From the NCBI GenBank assembly GCA_031418775.1, contig JANOJN010000190.1:1-64000 (forward strand): a stretch of DNA of 64,000 bases, given 5' to 3'. The notes under the pieces were generated by a model that worked only from the letters and a program-made list of their open reading frames with translations, was not told the DNA's origin and did not search any database. This stretch comes from JANLQX01 sp031418775 (GTDB lineage Bacteria > Actinomycetota > Acidimicrobiia > Acidimicrobiales > JANYDT01). Shown one piece after another: positions 61,172 through 64,000 of the stretch (within the stretch, counting starts at the first letter, position 1; the number at the start of each line of letters is the position of its first letter). The position numbers were made by a program, and so were the translations under genes.

Positions 61172-62635
61172 ATGGGCCAACCTGGTCGGGTGCTTTCGAC
61201 CGCGCCGGTGATCATGTGGTTCCGCCGCGATCTGCGCCTCGCCGACCAGCCGGCACTCGGCGCCGCGGTCGAACGGGCCCGAGCGACCGACGGAAGCGTC
61301 CTGCCTCTCTTCGTCCTCGATCCACGGCTCGGATCGGTGAGCGGACAGAACCGGCTGGCTTTTCTCTACCGGGCGCTCCGTTCGCTGCAGGCCGATGGCG
61401 TCCCGCTGGTCGTGCGCCTCGGGGAACCGGAACGGGAGCTCCCCGCCTTTGCCGCCGAGCTCGGCGCATCGCACGTGTATGTCACGGCGGACTTCGGCGT
61501 GTACGGGGATGACCGGGACCGGCGGGTGGGAGATGCCCTGCGCCGCTCCGGCGTTTCGTTCGAGCCGGTCGAATCGAACTACGTGATCCCCCCTGGGGTC
61601 GTCCGCAAGGGAGACGACACACCGTTCAAGGTCTTCACCCCGTTCAAGCGGGTCTGGGAGACCCTCGCCGACTCCGTCCGTCCGGCCGGCCGCATCGATC
61701 CCCACCTGGTGCCGTGGTGGCGCGACACCGTCAGCGAGGAGATCCCCGCGGACCCGGCCGGAGCGAGCGGGTTCCTTCCGGAGGTAAGTGAGACGGCGGC
61801 TCACGAACGGCTCCACCGGTTCCTTGCCGGCCCGGTCGACGACTACGCCGACACTCGCAACATCCCCGGCGCCGACGCCACAAGCCGCCTGTCGGCTGAT
61901 TTGAAGTTCGGGCTCCTGCATCCCCGCCAGATCTTGCCGAGTCTCCGGTCACGTGGACCGGGTGCCGATGTCTTCCGATCCGAGCTGTGTTGGCGTGAGT
62001 TCTATGCCGATGTGCTCTGGCACCGCCCGGAAACAGCCCGCCGGTCCCTGATCACCGCAATGGACGAGATCCGGGTCGACGAGGGCCCGTTGGCGGACGA
62101 GCGCTTCGATGCCTGGCGTCTCGGACGCACCGGATACCCGTTCATCGACGCCGGGATGCGCCAGCTCCTCCGCGAGGGGTGGATGCACAACCGAGTTCGT
62201 ATGGCCGCGGCCTCGTTCCTGGTCAAGGACCTCCACCTCGACTGGCGACGCGGCGCACGATGGTTCATGGACCAACTGGTTGACGGGGACCTCGCGTCGA
62301 ACCAGCACGGGTGGCAGTGGACGGCCGGCACCGGCACGGACGCCTCCCCGTATTACCGGGTGTTCAACCCGATCCTGCAGGGGAAGAAGTTCGATCCCGA
62401 CGGTGACTACATCCGGCGATACGTGCCGGAGCTCCGCGACGTGTCGAACCGTTTCATCCACGAGCCATGGCTGGCTCCGTCGACCACCGCCGCGCTCTTC
62501 GACGCCGAGATGACGGTGAGGACGGACAGCTACCCGCCGCCCATCGTCGACCACTTCGCCGAGCGGCTCGACGCCCTGGCCCGGTATGAGGAGATCCGCT
62601 CCGCCGACGGGTCCCGGATCGGTGACGCCCGGTAA
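61172..62635 (+). CDS. phr: Deoxyribodipyrimidine photolyase
   Basis: A 487-residue class-I CPD photolyase that splits pyrimidine dimers with blue light. The N-terminal antenna-binding domain ('IMWFRRDLRLADQPALGAAV') is followed by the FAD domain ('TSRLSADLKFGLLHPRQIL', 'ELCWREFYADVLW', 'TGYPFIDAGMRQLLREGWMHNRVRMAAASFLVKDL', 'DGDLASNQHGWQWTAGTGTDASPYYRVFNP'). The Trp residues of the electron chain appear present. The start is ATG 61172, or GTG 61190, which has better spacing to the conserved region. Confidence 0.95.
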   Translation: MGQPGRVLSTAPVIMWFRRDLRLADQPALGAAVERARATDGSVLPLFVLDPRLGSVSGQNRLAFLYRALRSLQADGVPLVVRLGEPERELPAFAAELGASHVYVTADFGVYGDDRDRRVGDALRRSGVSFEPVESNYVIPPGVVRKGDDTPFKVFTPFKRVWETLADSVRPAGRIDPHLVPWWRDTVSEEIPADPAGASGFLPEVSETAAHERLHRFLAGPVDDYADTRNIPGADATSRLSADLKFGLLHPRQILPSLRSRGPGADVFRSELCWREFYADVLWHRPETARRSLITAMDEIRVDEGPLADERFDAWRLGRTGYPFIDAGMRQLLREGWMHNRVRMAAASFLVKDLHLDWRRGARWFMDQLVDGDLASNQHGWQWTAGTGTDASPYYRVFNPILQGKKFDPDGDYIRRYVPELRDVSNRFIHEPWLAPSTTAALFDAEMTVRTDSYPPPIVDHFAERLDALARYEEIRSADGSRIGDAR

Positions 62636-62663
62636 GCGCGGCCGGATCGCTACGCTCTCGAAC

Positions 62664-63794
62664 GTGGACAAGGAACGCAGTGGCCCGTCCGCCCCGGACA
62701 ACGCCGACGGCGCACAAGCCGACAACTCGGCGACTCTGAACCCACGACGGGCCTCGGTGCTCAACCGGGTCGTCGCCGAACACATCGAGACCGGGCAGCC
62801 GGTCGGTTCCGGCCACCTTGCCGGCGCCGACGGCCTCGACGTCTCGTCGGCGACCATCCGCAGCGAGATGAGCGCCCTCGAACGCGACGGTTTCCTCACC
62901 CACCCTCACACGTCGGCCGGACGCATCCCGACCGACCGGGGCTATCGGTTCTTCGTCGAGACGCTCCCTGTCCCGAGCCTCGCCGAGCCCAAGGTCATGC
63001 AGGTCCGTCAGTTCTTCGAAGGCGCGCGTGGCGAGCTCGAACAGCTCCTGACGGAGACCTCCCGACTGCTCTCGGGCCTCACCGACTACGCCGCCGTCGT
63101 GATTGCGCCCGCCGGGGACGCCGCCACGATCCGCTCGATCCAGCTCGTCTCGCTCGGGTCCGGGCCGAACCTGGGCGACGACGGCACCGGCGTTGTCGAG
63201 TCGACCAACGTGCTGGTCATGGTCGTGCTCGCGAATGGAGCCGTCGAGAAGGTGCAGACGCTGTTTCGCGGCAGTGTGCACGACGCCCACCTCGCCGCCG
63301 CCAGCGCCCACCTCGCGGGGCAGGCGGTCGGCCGGGCGTTCGACCACAGCTTCGGTTCCGCCATGCTCCGGGCATCGGACGAACGGGTGCAGGTGATCTG
63401 TGACGCCGCGGTCACCGCGATGAAGCCTCTCGCGTCGCATCCCGACGCCGACGGCGTGTTCGTCGGTGGGGCGGCCCGCATGGCCGGCGCGTTCGACGCG
63501 GTGTCCACGATCCGCCAGGTCCTCACCGTGCTGGAGGAGCAGTACGTCGTCGTGAACCTGTTGCGGGAGGCCGTCGAACGCAGTCAGCGGATCTCTATCG
63601 GTGCGGAACACGGGGCCGACCTGGCCTTCGAATCGCTGCTGTCGTGCTCCGTCGTTGCCGCGCCCTATCTCGTGGATGGGCAGCAGGTCGGCACGATCGG
63701 TGTTCTCGGCCCCACCCGTATGGACTACGCGCGGGCCAGGGCGGCGGTCTCCGAAGTCAGTGCACGATTGAGTGCTCGGTTGACCGAACACTGA
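62664..63794 (+). CDS. hrcA: Heat-inducible transcription repressor HrcA
   Basis: A 376-residue repressor that binds the CIRCE operator of chaperone genes. The N-terminal winged helix ('NPRRASVLNRVVAEHIETGQPVGSG', 'VSSATIRSEMSALERDGFLTHPHTSAGRIPTDRGYRFFV') is textbook HrcA, followed by GAF-like and C-terminal 'IGVLGPTRMDYARARAAVSEV'. Start GTG at 62664. It has an N-terminal Asp/Asn/Ala-rich extension of about 25 residues. No convincing CIRCE site was seen in its own upstream region. Confidence 0.96.
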   Translation: MDKERSGPSAPDNADGAQADNSATLNPRRASVLNRVVAEHIETGQPVGSGHLAGADGLDVSSATIRSEMSALERDGFLTHPHTSAGRIPTDRGYRFFVETLPVPSLAEPKVMQVRQFFEGARGELEQLLTETSRLLSGLTDYAAVVIAPAGDAATIRSIQLVSLGSGPNLGDDGTGVVESTNVLVMVVLANGAVEKVQTLFRGSVHDAHLAAASAHLAGQAVGRAFDHSFGSAMLRASDERVQVICDAAVTAMKPLASHPDADGVFVGGAARMAGAFDAVSTIRQVLTVLEEQYVVVNLLREAVERSQRISIGAEHGADLAFESLLSCSVVAAPYLVDGQQVGTIGVLGPTRMDYARARAAVSEVSARLSARLTEH

Positions 63795-63914
63795 CCGACA
63801 GGGTCGTTCGGGCACTTCCGGGCACCCGTGCACCGGTTCATCACGGATTGCCGCGAGAATGGTCTGCCCGTTCCACCACGTTGCCCGCTTCCTGACGACT
63901 GAGCACTCCCGCCC

Positions 63915-64000
63915 ATGGCCACGACCAACACCGATTTCTACGAACTGCTGGGCGTGTCCCGGACGGCGTCCGATGACGAGATCAAGAAGGCATACCGCTC
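63915..64000 (+). CDS. dnaJ: Chaperone DnaJ, N-terminal part
   Basis: The first 28 codons encode 'MATTNTDFYELLGVSRTASDDEIKKAYRS', the start of a J-domain; the HPD motif lies beyond the window. DnaJ stimulates DnaK ATPase activity. It follows hrcA after 120 bases, the actinomycete hrcA-dnaJ pairing. Confidence 0.93.
   Translation, partial: MATTNTDFYELLGVSRTASDDEIKKAYR

Noticed and set aside
63795..63914. CIRCE operator near hrcA-dnaJ
   Set aside because: Single GAGCACTC/GAGTGCTC-like half-sites occur (about 63770 and 63901) but not as an inverted repeat with a 9-base spacer.
1..64000. CRISPR arrays, tRNA or rRNA genes
   Set aside because: No regularly spaced direct repeats with unique spacers and no tRNA- or rRNA-like stretches were recognised; the only tandem array (44841-44944) has no spacers.

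Overview
The window is about 64 kb of high-GC, densely coded bacterial DNA. It suggests an actinomycete-type (Actinomycetota) genome, probably near the Acidimicrobiia. The grounds are gene content and style: hrcA directly followed by dnaJ, a small F420-type PPOX protein, an F420-type LLM oxidoreductase, many acyl-CoA enzymes, frequent GTG/TTG starts, and 4-base ATGA/GTGA overlaps. The class-level placement is an inference.

Layout. 1-5.7 kb: a molybdenum-hydroxylase large subunit (cut by the window edge), a radical SAM protein and an ATP-grasp ligase, all on the minus strand, then NfuA, DUF169 and AlkB-like genes. The radical SAM gene is the most striking object here. Its reading frame reaches a TGA preceded by Cys and followed by Ala-Glu-Pro, then continues 17 codons, and a hairpin with GGUC in its loop begins right after the TGA. 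This is a selenoprotein with a CUAEP tail. 5.76-7.38 kb: an intact IS630-type element. 7.4-16.6 kb: racemase, hydrolase, CorA, PPOX protein, a decayed formaldehyde-detoxification-like pair, a PAS/GAF/PP2C phosphatase and a fasciclin membrane protein. 16.7-25.8 kb: acyl-CoA metabolism, an aromatic-amino-acid-lyase homologue lacking a normal MIO triad, an ornithine cyclodeaminase homologue and a hydrolase behind a palindromic operator.

26-44 kb: small secreted and metal-binding proteins, then an ABC exporter (permease, MFS pump, ATPase) divergent from a two-component system whose kinase is a tandem fusion. A Gfo/Idh oxidoreductase, a broken FtsX fragment abutting a crotonase with no start codon, and a diguanylate cyclase follow. 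44-49.5 kb: a catabolic cluster with a Rieske oxygenase, TIM-barrel isomerase, NTF2-like protein, LLM oxidoreductase and acyl-CoA ligase. 50-54 kb: housekeeping rpsT and lepA, a PPOX protein, and an SPFH protein divergent from a TetR-like regulator. 55.2-61.2 kb: a nucleoside/ribose-type BMP ABC uptake system with ribokinase. 61.2-64 kb: photolyase, hrcA and the start of dnaJ.

Several genes are broken by frameshifts or truncation (alcohol dehydrogenase, esterase, an acyl-CoA dehydrogenase, FtsX, crotonase). Read mapping would tell real decay from assembly error. Two different short palindromic repeat families occur twice each between genes. No tRNA, rRNA or CRISPR array was recognised, and no intergenic stretch above 300 bases is featureless.
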